From NCBI GenBank assembly GCA_029204225.1, contig CM055097.1, positions 49,296,153 to 49,360,152 on the forward strand: a stretch of 64,000 nucleotides of DNA. The letters run 5' to 3'. Within the stretch, counting starts at the first letter, position 1. Each line of letters begins with the position of its first letter. The position numbers were made by a program, and so were the translations under genes. The notes below the pieces were generated by a model, which saw only the letters and a list, made by a program, of their open reading frames with translations, made no database searches and was not told the origin of the DNA. Below are positions 21,772 to 31,928 of this stretch, one piece after another. The DNA is from Diphasiastrum complanatum. Its lineage: Eukaryota > Streptophyta > Lycopodiopsida > Lycopodiales > Lycopodiaceae.

Positions 21772-22770
21772 TTGTACATTCCTACAATAACAAAGAATCT
21801 ACTAAGTGTTGGCCAAATGGTAGACAATGGTTTCAATGTTGACTTTGCTTCAAATGAATGTTTCATCAAGAAGAAGGGTAAGATAGTGGCTAAGGGCACT
21901 AGACTTGGCAAACTTTATAAGCTGGATGCATTTGTGGATACTAATGTTGTCATGTTGGCCGAGAAGAGCAAGATATCTACCTTTACTTTATGGCACAAAA
22001 GACTTGGACATGTCAACTCGGGTTCCATGGAGGCTATGATCAAGGAGGAGTATGCTTTAGGCCTACCAAGGTCTATTGGGAAGGAAGACAAGGTTTGTGA
22101 AGCTTGTGCCTTATCCAAGGCACATAAGAAGGTGTTTCCTAACTCCATCACAAAGTCATCTCATCCTCTTGAACTCATACACTCGGATGTGCACATTGCT
22201 AGCACCAAATCTAATGGAGGTTCATCCATGTTTTTAACCTTCATTGATGACTACTCAAGATATTGTTGGGTGTTCTTACTTTCCTTCAAGTCTCAAGTAT
22301 TTGATACTTTTGTAAAGTTCAAGTTGTTTGTGGAAAAGCATCATAATCATAGCATCAAGATTCTTAGAAGTGACAATGGTGGAGAATTTATCTCCAATGA
22401 GTTCAAGGCCTTTTGTGAGGAGGAAGGGATCAAGAAAGAGACTTCTTGTCCTTACACTCCTCAACAAAATGGAGTTGCTGAAAGAAGGAATAGAACATTA
22501 TGTGAATGTTCTAAGGCTTTAAGATTAGATGCTTGTTTGCCCAAATCCTTTTGGGGTGAGTCTCTTGTATGTGCAAACTACTTGATGAATAGGGTGTCTT
22601 GCAAAGCAATTGAAGGCAAAACTCCTTATGAGATGTTGTATGGAAAGAAACCCAATCTTAATCACTTGAAAGTTTTTGGGTGTATATGTTATGTGCATGT
22701 GCCATTGGAAACAAGAACCAAGGAGGATCCATCTTCCACAAGAGGGATCATGCTTGGATATGCAAGCTGA
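21772..22770 (+). pseudogene. Integrase of copy 3
   Basis: 332 codons with the HHCC module and the D, D, E residues in the same contexts as copies 1 and 2, ended by the TGA shared with copy 1. The protease active site upstream is deleted. Confidence 0.9.
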
Positions 22771-22800
22771 AGAAAGGGCTACAAAGTCTATCTCCCATCC

Positions 22801-23871
22801 TTGACCAAATTTGTTGTTTCAAGGGATGTCATCTTTGATGAACATCATATGCATATGCTTGAAGAAGGCTCAAGTGCTCCAACAATCAAGAAGAAGATGG
22901 CCGAGGAGCAAGATCTTGGTTTTGAGGAGGAGCTCATGGAGGAGCAAGCACCAAACCCACCTATCACACCAAGGAGATCTTCAAGGGCAAAAGTGGAGCC
23001 ATCAAGGCTCACATATCAAGGCAAAGGACAGCAAGTTGAGGGTATCTCATCCACTTCTTATGCTTTATCTAGTTTTGAAGAACCATCTAATGTTGAAGAT
23101 GCATTGAACTCCAAAGAATGGTATAAAGCTATGTTGGATGAGTATGATGCCTTGATTGAGAATAAAACTTGGTTGCTTGTTGAGAGACCTCAAAGGAATG
23201 TAGTAGGATGCAAGTGGGTCTTCAAGCTTAAGTTTAATGCAAATGGGAGTGTTAACAAACATAAAGCAAGATTAGTTGCAAAAGGTTATGCTCTTGAGAG
23301 AGGGATAGACTATGAGGAAACTTTTGCACCCGTGGCCAAGATGGTCACAATAAGGCTAATCATTGCACTTGCATCACATTTTGGATGGATTCTATGTCAA
23401 ATGGATGTCTCTAATGCTTTCTTGAATGGTTTTTTGGACGAGGATATCTATATGGAGCAGACACAAGGGTTCATCAAGCATGGAATGGAGAACAAAGTAT
23501 GCCATCTCCAAAGAAGCATCTATGGCTTGAAGCAAGCCTCGAGATCTTGGAATTCAAGACTACATTGTTATCTTATTTCACTTTCTTTTGTTCAAAGTGA
23601 ATATAATCCCACTCTTTACATTAAGTTTGATGATGTTGGTATTGTACTTTTACTCATTTATGTAGATGACATCATCATTAGTGGAAATAGTGTTGATGGT
23701 ATTGAGAAAATCAAGATAGATCTATCCTTAGAGTTCAAGATGGTAGATCTAGGGTGTATTCACTTCATCTTAGGCATGGAAGTACTTAGAGGGTCTGATT
23801 TTATCTTTATAAGTCAAGTAAACTATGGTCAAAGTCTTTTGAAGAAGTTTAAGATGGAAGTATACAAATAG
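22801..23871 (+). pseudogene. Reverse transcriptase of copy 3, uninterrupted palm
   Basis: Unlike copies 1 and 2, this copy reads through ALASHFGWILCQMDVSNAFLNG without frameshift, so the RT is one 356-codon frame from the linker (RRSSRAKVEPSRL) to the YVDD motif and beyond. It ends at the stop made by the 91-base deletion. It is thus the best RT of the array, though the connection to RNase H is lost. Confidence 0.9.
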
Positions 23872-23879
23872 GTTCCTTA

Positions 23880-24534
23880 ATGTGGATCACTATAACTAGA
23901 CCAGATCTTAGCTTTAGTGTATGTAGGTTGACCCAATCCATGCAAAAGCCATTGAATATCCATTGGAAAAAGGCTAAGAGGATTCTAAGATACATCTCGT
24001 GTACATTGGATTTTGGGATTCTATATAGAGGAGATGTGATTAACCTTCATGCATTTAGTGATTCAGATTTTGCAGGGGACAAGAGGGATAGGAAATCAAC
24101 AAGTGCCTATTTAACTTTCATAGGAGAAGGTTGTGGTTTCATGGCTTTCAAAAAAGCAAGAAACTATATCTCTATCGTCAACCGAGGCCGAGTACAAAGC
24201 TTTGACAACCACTACAAAGGAGGTACTTTGGATCAAGAGATTATTGGTGGAACTAAAGATCATGGATTCAGAGGAGGCACCAATCATCTACAATGACAAT
24301 ATATCAGCCCAACACCTTGCATCTAACCCAATCTTCCATGCAAGACCTAAGCACATTGAGATATGCCATCACTTTGTGAGAGAAATGGTGCAAGCCAAGG
24401 AGATTGCTTTGGAGCATGTTCCAAGCAATGAATGTGTAGCTGATCTACTTACTAAACCACTTCAAAAGACACCTTTTATGAAGTTCAGATCATCACTTGG
24501 AGTGATTAGTAAAGCAATGATTGAACCAAGCTAG
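23880..24534 (+). pseudogene. RNase H of copy 3 (two frames)
   Basis: Same two-frame RNase H as in copies 1 and 2: ITRPDLSFSVCRL and FSDSDFAGDKRDRKS in one frame, VSWLSKKQETISLSSTEAEYK to the terminal stop in another. Confidence 0.9.
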
Positions 24535-24548
24535 ATAGTGAGGAGGAG

Positions 24549-25164
24549 TGTTAAAAATTCACAATTCTAGCTTGACTAGTTTTGGTCATATGACTTGTAA
24601 ATAGTTAGATGGTCATGATGTGGCTTGTCACACGTGTCAAATAGCATAGGATTCCATTCATAAGGATGTTCTCAAGTAGACCTAAGTGTTAGAACCTTTG
24701 GAATGAGTCCAAATTATGCTTAGATACAAGGGAGAAAAAATAGGAGCTATTTTTGGTAATTTTTGCATTGTTGAGGGATTTCCAAGATTCCAACCCTAAC
24801 TTGGTAGGGATGAAAGATCCACCAAAATTAGTATTAGGGATAGGTTTACGGCTACTCATACCTGCCCAAAACCGTGATGGATCATGTATATATAGGTGAT
24901 GATATCTCACCAAAATCAATCAAGCAATTTCATGTTTTTTCTCTCATAATGGTGCAATTGCTCTCTATGTTCATAATTGTTTGAGTACTTGTGATTACTA
25001 ATGATTATAGGATTGAATGTAGGTCTGGTGTACAGTACTCAGACTGTGGGAGGCCGTACTTTCACACGTGTGAAGCCTTCTTCAAGGATTTGGGCCATTT
25101 AGTGAGGTTCAAGCATAGATTTTTGATGGATTTTGATGGTTCAACTTGTGCTAATCTTATGAAA
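24549..25164 (+). mobile_element. LTR 4, truncated at its 3' end
   Basis: The first 616 of 682 bases are present. After CTTATGAAA the sequence switches to integrase of an unrelated copia element, so the last ~66 bases are lost. No target duplication can be read for the array. Confidence 0.94.
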
Positions 25165-26687
25165 CGCATATCAGAGTGTTTGGTTGTAGGACATACATGC
25201 ATGTGCCTTAGGAAAAGAGGTCCAAGCTTGATGAAAAATCAAAACCCATGATATTCGTGGGATATGCAATCAATTCACCTAGCTACAAATTGTATGATCC
25301 TGAAACCAATAAGGTGCAAGTAAGCAGAGATGTCAAGTTTGATGAGGAGACATTCCAGAAAGATGCAGACCAGACTGGTTATCAATTCTTTGATCTGACT
25401 CCTTACATCAAATGGGTCTACAAACTAAAGTTAAAACCGGATGGGAGTGTTGAGCGATACAAGGCCAAACTGGTAGCCAAGGGGTATTCTCAGAAATATG
25501 GAGTAGACTACTAAGAGACATTCTCCTCTATGGTAAAACAGTCTACCATTTGCCTCCTATTTGCTTTAGCTGCTTCACATTCCTTATTTGTCCATCATAT
25601 TGATATCAAGACTGCATTCCTTGATGGATTTCTTGATGAAGAGATCTATATGAGACAGCCAGAAGGCTTTCACGACCAAGAATTTTCTGATCTGTGCTGT
25701 AAACTAAAGAAGTGCATTTATGAGTTAAAGCAAGCCGCAAGAGCTTGGCATAAGAGAATGTCTGAATTTTTAATCTCTATTGGTTTTAGAAGATTAGATT
25801 CAGACAATGATGTCTTTATTAAGACTAAAGGTGATAGTTCCTTAATCTTAGTTGTATTTGTTGATGACACTCTAATGTTCGGTAATGACTTAGAAATGAT
25901 AAAAGAAACCAAGGATCTTATAGGACGAGAGTTCGAAATAACAGACCTTGGTGATGCTAAGAAATTCCTAGGAATAAAACAACAGGAACTAGTTATGCCT
26001 GTAAAATTCTAGCAGATTATGAAATGTTAGAATGCAAAGGAAAGGAAACTCCTATGTCATTTGGAGTAAAACTTTCTAAAGAAGACTGTCCAAGGACTGA
26101 GTAGGAAGAATTTGAAATGAGTTATAAACCTTTTCAAAATCTGATCGGAGCTCTAATGTACCTGACTGTATGCACTCGACCAGATTTGGCCTTTCCTGTT
26201 TATGCTTTAGCACAATTTTCTAACAATCCATGAAAGTACCATTGGGAGCTAGCTAAGAGAATCTTATGATATTTCAAGCAGACCATGGATTTTGGCATTG
26301 TCTATTCCAAACCAGATGAATCCACTCTGAAGGCATATAACGATGCCACTTGGGCAAGTTCAAAGGATGACAGCAAATCTGTCACTGGTGGATGTTTCAT
26401 GATATGTGGAGGGCCAGTAAGCTGGGTTTGCAAAAAGCAGACTCTTGTCGCACAGATCTCATGCGAAGCTGAATATGTAGCTGCTTCAAAGAATGCAAAT
26501 GAGATCGTGTGGCTGATACAATTGTTGAATGAGCTAGGAGAGCAACAAACAGAACCTACTATCATGTATATGGATAATATCAGTGCAATCTCCATGACTC
26601 AAGACCCTGTCTTCCATTCTAGGATAAAGCACATTCCACTCAAATACCATCATATTAGAGATCTTATTCAAAAACAAGAAATTCAGA
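25165..26687 (+). pseudogene. 5'-truncated copia pol (element Z): integrase C-end, RT, RNase H
   Basis: Starts inside the integrase C-terminus with frameshifts (FGC-like, KRSKLDEKSKP, then MIFVGYAINSPSYKLYD). A deletion joins it to RT (IKWVYKLKLKPDGSVERYKAKL, then a TAA). RT continues at 25530 with HIDIKTAFLDGFLDEEIYM and a catalytic motif VFVDDTLMFG, with F for the usual Y. After another gap come NLIGALMYL, RPDLAF, and RNase H with KKQTLVAQISCEAEYVAAS, YMDNISAISMTQDPVFHSRIKHI. Stops at several former W, Q or R positions mark decay. It is closer to element W than to the tandem array. Confidence 0.88.
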
Positions 26688-27258
26688 CTCTATGTCTACT
26701 TGTTGCTTTAGCTTCACATTTTGGTTGGCCTTTACATTAGATGGATGTGAAATTTGTTTTTCTAATAGGTGAGTTAGAACAAGAGGTGTTCATGGATCAA
26801 CCTAAAGGCTTTATAGCGAAAGGACAAGAGAATAAAGTTTGTCGCTTGAAAAAAGCACTTTTTGGTCTCAAACATGCACCACGTGCGTGGTACAACAAGA
26901 TTGATGCCTACTTTCGTTCTAAGGGGATGGTGAGAACACACTCTGATCCAAATCTTTACATCTTATGCTTTGATGGTATGATTGCTTTGGTTGCTCTTTA
27001 TGTTGATGACTTGATTATTACGGGAAATAATCAAGAGATGATAGATATGATCAAGAAGGATCTCACGGAACAATTTGAGATGATAGATCTCAACCTAATG
27101 CATTATTGCCTTGGAGTAGAGGTGTGGAAAAAAGGACATGAGGTGGGTCTAACACAGGTGAAGTATGTCAGAGAGTTGCTACACAGGTTCAGGCTATAGG
27201 ATTGTAAGCCAATGAACACTCCTATTGAGCCAAGTAAAAAGCTTTCTAAACTTGACGA
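26688..27258 (+). pseudogene. RT fragment of the element-Y lineage fused to element Z
   Basis: From CTCTATGTCTACTTGTTGC the sequence matches the reverse strand of element Y (about 57010-57600): LVALASHFGWPL, MDVKFVFLIGELEQEVFMDQP, APRAWYNKIDAYFRSKGMVRT, ALYVDDLIITGNNQEMIDMI and LMHYCLGVEVWKKGHE. The join to the RNase H of Z is in frame for about 17 residues. The fragment stops after AAACTTGACGA, where element Y continues. Confidence 0.9.
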
Positions 27259-27705
27259 ATGGTTATATGCACAGTTATCTCCAGGTTGGCGTCACATGTT
27301 GCATGGTTATATGAACAGTTATCTCCAGGTTAGCATCACATGTTGTTTCTATCCATCATTTTTTGGTAAGCAGGATGCAGCTTTTGGTTAGATCCAGTTG
27401 GAGTCTAGTTGCACTACAAGTGGACAGATTCTTGGGGAGCTATCAGCACTACAGTAATGGATACCTGGTAATCAGTACATGGTATAGGATTCTGGAGCTA
27501 TCCTACTTGATATGCTATGGATCGTGGGTGAGTTATTCTTCACAATAGTGGATCTAGTTTGCATTTGCTTTGGCTTGGACGCTATGATGGATGTGTTGGG
27601 GAGGTAGGCTCCTTGGTGGGAGGCCTATATACTAGTCAAATCAGAGTTGGCAACGTCAAGCATGGAAAGTTGAACCTACATGGGATGTAGGAGAGACAGC
27701 CTATC
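27259..27705 (+). repeat. Dispersed repeat R2, copy 1, with a 44-bp tandem duplication
   Basis: Matches the reverse complement of about 50264-50690. Shared blocks include CTATCCATCATT, GATCCAGTTGGAGTCTAGTT, GATTCTTGGGGAGCTATCA and CTACATGGGATGTAGGAGAG. The first 44 bases (27259-27302) are tandemly repeated at 27303-27346. Small frames such as LLVRSSWSLVA are in both copies, but I see no family. Confidence 0.85.
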
Positions 27706-27720
27706 ATCAGAATAGGCTCA

Positions 27721-27926
27721 ACTTGTCATTTGTTGGTAGCAAGGACAATTTGATCACGGATTAATAAGAGCGTCAAAGAAACATGTTTTGGATAGCCATG
27801 GAGTGTTTTGGATAGCCTCAAGAGCAGGATACAAGACTTGTGACCATTCATACTGCAGCAGCAATTAGGAGGGGCACAACAGGTTGCTGCACCACCATGT
27901 GGGACAGTTGGCCGTACTCCATGTAT
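27721..27926 (-). repeat. R3 copy 2
   Basis: The sequence from about 27737 to 27926 repeats 30296-30499 (GTAGCAAGGACAATTTGATC through CTCCATGTA), and its inner part repeats 1331-1460. At 27926 it passes directly into a copia gag on the minus strand. Confidence 0.85.
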
Positions 27927-28528
27927 ACAAGCCCCTGTTACGATGATTCAAATTCTCTTGACGTTGCTCTTCCTGCAACAGTAATCCACCTAGCTCTTCA
28001 TAGGTTGGAAGATTCTCCCGTGTGGCAATGCTTGTCACAAACATCTGATGTGAGTCACTCAAGCTGTTCAATGTCAATTGAACGATCTCACGGTCCTATA
28101 CTCGCTCTCCAACGGCAGCTAGTTGATCACGGATCTCCTTTATCTTCAATAGGTGATCAGCAATAGTTGCACCATCATCCATCCGTTATGTGTGCAGCTT
28201 CGTCTTCAGGAATAGCACTCGAGATATGTTTGTGGTCTCAAACAATGCCTTCAACGTATTCCATGCTTCTTTCGGTCCTTCCGAATCCGAAATGTAGGGA
28301 ATGATAGCATCTCTGACTGACAAGTTGATGACATTCTGTGCTTTCCGTTTCCTCCTATCAAATGACCGTTGATCTTCTTTAATCACTGGCCTTGTCTCCT
28401 CACCTATCACAATCTCCCATAGCTTTTTCCATCAGAATGTTCTTCAGTTTAAATTTCCAAACTGCATAGTTGTCGGCTCCTTCCAATTTGCTTGACTCAT
28501 TGAGAACGCTTTCGCTTAGCGTTGCCAT
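27927..28528 (-). pseudogene. Copia gag (element V), 3'-truncated
   Basis: The minus-strand start MATLSESVLNESSKLEGADNY is at 28526-28528, followed by AVWKFKLKNILMEKAM, then after a frameshift ETRPVIKEDQRSFDRRKRKAQNVINLSVRDAI, EAWNTLKALFETTNISRVLFLKTKL, and a third frame VQLTLNSLSDSHQMFVTSIATRENLPTYEELGGLLLQEEQR. This is a near-complete UBN2-type gag. It ends at R3, so zinc knuckle and pol are missing. Confidence 0.88.
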
Positions 28529-29982
28529 AACTGCAATTAGATGACTCCGGATTGCAAAAATGATTGCAAAAATGGAAAATTTGCTGCAAAATTGACAAAT
28601 GACGTCTCCGACCACTTTCCAATTTGAGCTATGGATTGAAATTTATGCCAAATTGAAGATTTTGGCCTTAGAATGGCTCACAACTGTCCTTAAGCCTGAA
28701 AAAATGGCAATTATTGCCAAACTGCCATTTTTGGAAATCTCTTCCGTCTGGCACAGATCTCCGATTTCAGAAATTTTTATATCAGCGAGTAGCCCTTTGT
28801 ACCAGCATAGCTCCTGTCTAATCAAATCCCAAAAACAGTCTCTCCAGCCAGGTCAAAACATCACTCTATTTTCTGTTTATTTGCAAAAAAACCACAATGG
28901 ACAGAGCCCTTAGAAAGAATGGACCAGTCCCAAATACTAGGGGCACCTGTGGGACCCTTCAATCTGAAATAAAATTTGAAGAGGAGATTCTTTAATTGAT
29001 CTGAGTCGTTGATTTGGGATTCATGGACAGTCCAGATTGATCTGACTTTTCCTCATTGACACGTGGCAGACAGCTACTGGCGAGCGTTCAGTCTTCAGCG
29101 GCTTGAAGACACTCCAATACACTAAGTTTTAGAGGCGTTCGGCACGCGGTTATGGAGGCAATACAGGCGTTTCGGGCTGCTGGTTGCGCGTTTCGGGGCA
29201 GGAGAGCGGCATTTCGGGCACTTCCTTGGCGTTTCGGGGAAATGTAGAGACGTTTCGAGCACTTCACTGGCGTTTCGGGTCATGGAACCGGTGTTTCGGG
29301 GCCTCCTGCTGCCTTTCGGGCAGTACTAGAGCTTGATGGTGAACAGTGCAGAGACAAAGAGAGCAGAAAGCTTGTTTCTAAGCAAAAACCACTGTTTCTA
29401 AGCCAAATCTTCACCAAAAAATCCGATTTTGAGTGGAAATCCACACTGAATCGACTTGTACTTGAGTCTAGCCACTTTCAGAAGTCATCATTACTGAAAT
29501 TGAAGCTTAAAAACTCTGATTTTCTGTTACAAGGCTACTTCAAGCAAAAATGCATAAAAATTGCAAGAAATTGTTCAAATCTCCACCAAATGAACTAGGA
29601 ACAGTTCCACACTGCCAGTAGCAGTATTGCTAAACTTTTGATAGCACAAAATGTTCCCCACAAGTTGATTGAGCAAGTTTCCGATTGACACTTCTTGAAA
29701 ACTTGCACTTTCCACAAAAAATTGAGAAGTATTGTAAAAATCTCCCCACTCAACAAATTTTCAATCTGTCTGATGCTACCTTGGCCTTTCTGATGCCTCC
29801 GGGACTGTGTCTTCGTTCCCCACTGATGATTCTGAGCTCCAAAAATCTGCAAGATGCACCAAGGAAGGATTTCTTCCAACTTTTGCCCCTCCAAGCTTTC
29901 ACCTCCTGTGAAGGACTATCTCACCTCAGTACGGAGCCAGTGACAAGCCGAACCCAATAGTTAGGCACTCAGGATCAGAGAA
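28529..29982 (-). other. Leader of element V with repeated GCGTTTCGGG motif
   Basis: This 1.45 kb between the primer site and gag has no convincing coding frame. Between 29134 and 29321 the motif GGCGTTTCGGG or a close variant occurs about nine times at roughly 20-base spacing, a local GC-rich island in AT-rich sequence. Confidence 0.6.
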
Positions 29983-29994
29983 GCTCTGATACCA
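29983..29994 (-). promoter_or_regulatory. Primer binding site of element V
   Basis: The minus strand reads TGGTATCAGAGC, an exact tRNA-iMet complement, directly after the LTR end TTGACA. Confidence 0.9.
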
Positions 29995-30107
29995 TGTCAA
30001 TAATCTGATGAGCACTATCAATCAATCACCATAAGCAATCACCAAGAGAAAGAGGAAGAACACACCATCACACAATTACACTAACTGAAAGAGAGTACAA
30101 TGAACCC

Positions 30108-30173
<66 letters not shown>

Positions 30174-30281
30174 AAAAAAAACTAGTAGTTGACTATAGAC
30201 TAGCCTACAACTACTTACAGCTGGTAACAGCTGTTAACAGTAAATCATAAACAGTAACAAGTTTATCATTGGTTTCTAACA
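29995..30281 (-). mobile_element. 5' LTR of element V
   Basis: 287 bp reading TGTTAGAAACC...GATTATTGACA on the minus strand, with TG...CA ends and the primer site adjoining. It contains an internal (AT)n(AG)n tract at 30111-30173. The 3' LTR is not in the window, so the element is truncated. Confidence 0.82.
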
Positions 30282-30989
30282 ATCATTTGCTGGTAGCAAG
30301 GACAATTTGATCACGGATTAATAAGAGCGTCAAAGAAACATGTTTTGAATAGCCATGGAGTGTTTTGGATAGCCTCAAGAGCAGGATACAAGACTTGTGA
30401 CCAAGACTTGTGACCATTCATACTGCAGGAGCAATTAGGAGGGGCACAGCAGGTTGCTGCACCACCATGTGGGGCGGCTGGCCATACTCCATGTAGAGAG
30501 AGAGAGAGAGAAAACACGTGAAAACAAACATGAAAACTGGGGACGCAAACGGGGTGCGCAGGTGAAGCAGGGTCACCTCCGGTGTGAAACGAAGGTGGCC
30601 CATTGGGAGGTTTGTGCACTTGCCAGGCACGTCTGAAACCGCCCTTACTCCTACCAAATTACTCTTTTCTACTTACTATATACAAGCCAGAGGAAGCTCA
30701 AACTCGATATCTTCCCCAGAGATAAAATACAAATGACAGCTTGTAACAGTAGACCAAGGTTTGTGGCTATGTTGCACAAGTCACAATGCTATCAATAACT
30801 GAATCAAAGGATACACAAAGCATCTCAATGCAACCTAGGAAGAGTTTTTGGAAAATTGAAATGTGAAAGAATCACTGGTCTATCAACGGTTTCTGAAAAA
30901 ATTGCCGCAAATTTTCAAAAATACATTCTTCATTCTTATCCGATTAGATCAATCAATCGGATGATTAAATGGAAAGAAAAGCACGTGTG
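30282..30989 (-). repeat. 3' flank of DIC-B, including R3 copy 3
   Basis: Downstream flank of the complete carrier gene. From about 30341 it matches 1331-1990, the flank of the truncated carrier DIC-A. A 15-base block (CAAGACTTGTGACCA-like) is tandemly repeated at 30388-30417, and there is a short GA run at 30495-30511. Confidence 0.85.
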
Positions 30990-31928
30990 TCAAAAATCTT
31001 TAAGCAAAGCTCTAACATTCTCCAAAGTGAGAAAGAGAACCACTGCAAAGGGCCCCTGCCTTGTGACGGTGGGAACAAAACCCTTGTACAAGGCCATTGG
31101 GCCTTCTGCTCTTACAGTCTTGATAGCACAATCCAGAGCTCCTTTGTAAGGGGGTTCCTCTCCACCCTCAACGACACTCATGTTCATGATGCGTGTTTTC
31201 ACTACATCAATAGGGTTTGATGCCACAGAAGCCACCAAGCCAGCACTAAAACTGGCAGCCACTTGAGTGGCGAATCCATCCCTTGTGATGTTGTGAGATA
31301 CGAGAGTTTCCTTGATCTGATCGTACGTAGCAAGCTGTGCGGCAGTCACAACCATTGCTCTTTGCACTGTTGGGCCGCATCCTGTCCAAAGCGTTGTCAA
31401 TCCCTCTTGCCTTACCATTCGAACCAAAGCATCCCCCACCCCTGCGTAGTTTCTTCTCTGATGGGCAGGAAGCCTACCATCGGCCTGCATCCTTACCATG
31501 GCAACATCAGCAGGATTGCCGACAATGGCACCAATGCCTCCAGCCAAAAGCCCCGCAGCAACTTTCTTCGGCAGAGAAAGGCCAGTTGTTTCTTTCTGAG
31601 AGGAAGGATCCTGCCATTGCTGCTTGAGAAGGTCGTAAAGGCCCAGTCTTGTGGTAGAATAAAGGGTTTGCCTTAGCACAGCCGCAGATACTCCCGAAAA
31701 GAGGGCAAGGGCTCCTTCGGTTTGGACGACCTTGATGCCCACGGAAAGGGGACCAGATGGTGGTGGCCTTGGTAAAGCAAAGCCGGGCTGGCCAGCAAAT
31801 GCGAGGGAAGGATGTGCTGCAGGTTCTACTTGCAACTGCATGCGGACCTTGATCAGATCCAAAGGATGAGTTAAGGAGCCTGCAACAATGGAAGCAACTC
31901 CACCCTCAACAAAAGCCTTTAACCCCAT
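30990..31928 (-). CDS. DIC-B: mitochondrial dicarboxylate/uncoupling-type carrier
   Basis: Complete intronless frame of 312 residues, a normal length for the mitochondrial carrier family. It has three tandem repeats with the family signature PX(D/E)XX(K/R): THPLDLIKVRMQ (P22), GNPADVAMVRMQ (P139) and SNPIDVVKTRIMN (P239), plus conserved segments such as GVSAAVLRQTLYSTTRLGLYD and WTGCGPTVQRAMVV. The start MGLKAFVEGGVASIVAG matches the plant dicarboxylate carrier group (DIC1-3, also called UCP4-6/PUMP4-6), inner-membrane proteins exchanging malate, oxaloacetate, succinate, phosphate or sulfate. The close paralogue DIC-C lies 6.5 kb away on the same strand, and DIC-A is a broken copy. The proline-rich loop at residues 54-60 varies between copies. 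No stop or frameshift; likely functional. Substrate is inferred from family only. Confidence 0.95.
   Translation of the reverse strand: MGLKAFVEGGVASIVAGSLTHPLDLIKVRMQLQVEPAAHPSLAFAGQPGFALPRPPPSGPLSVGIKVVQTEGALALFSGVSAAVLRQTLYSTTRLGLYDLLKQQWQDPSSQKETTGLSLPKKVAAGLLAGGIGAIVGNPADVAMVRMQADGRLPAHQRRNYAGVGDALVRMVRQEGLTTLWTGCGPTVQRAMVVTAAQLATYDQIKETLVSHNITRDGFATQVAASFSAGLVASVASNPIDVVKTRIMNMSVVEGGEEPPYKGALDCAIKTVRAEGPMALYKGFVPTVTRQGPFAVVLFLTLENVRALLKDF

Larger units (their letters stand above)
19339..25164 (+). mobile_element. Tandem copia array, copy 3 (LTR3-internal-LTR4 truncated), mosaic
   Basis: The internal region is 20021-24548 (4528 bp). The left half matches copy 1: same gag stop, same 176-base deletion, same stop after integrase, and small variants such as CCTTGACC and AATGTAGTAGG. 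The right half matches copy 2: TTGGACGAGG, GAGCAGACACAAG, GTAGATCTAGGG, GGCATGGAAG and the same 91-base deletion. The switch lies between about 23206 and 23455. Length arithmetic agrees: 4703 minus 176 plus one T equals 4528. Confidence 0.93.

Noticed and set aside
8654-25164. Tandem array as a CRISPR or satellite array
   Set aside because: The repeats are full retrotransposon LTRs and internal coding regions, not short spacers or satellite monomers.
25130-26000. Right flank of the array as the continuation of the gag cut at 8653
   Set aside because: Left flank is element-Y-lineage gag, right flank is a W-like integrase; they are different lineages, so this is not a simple nested insertion.
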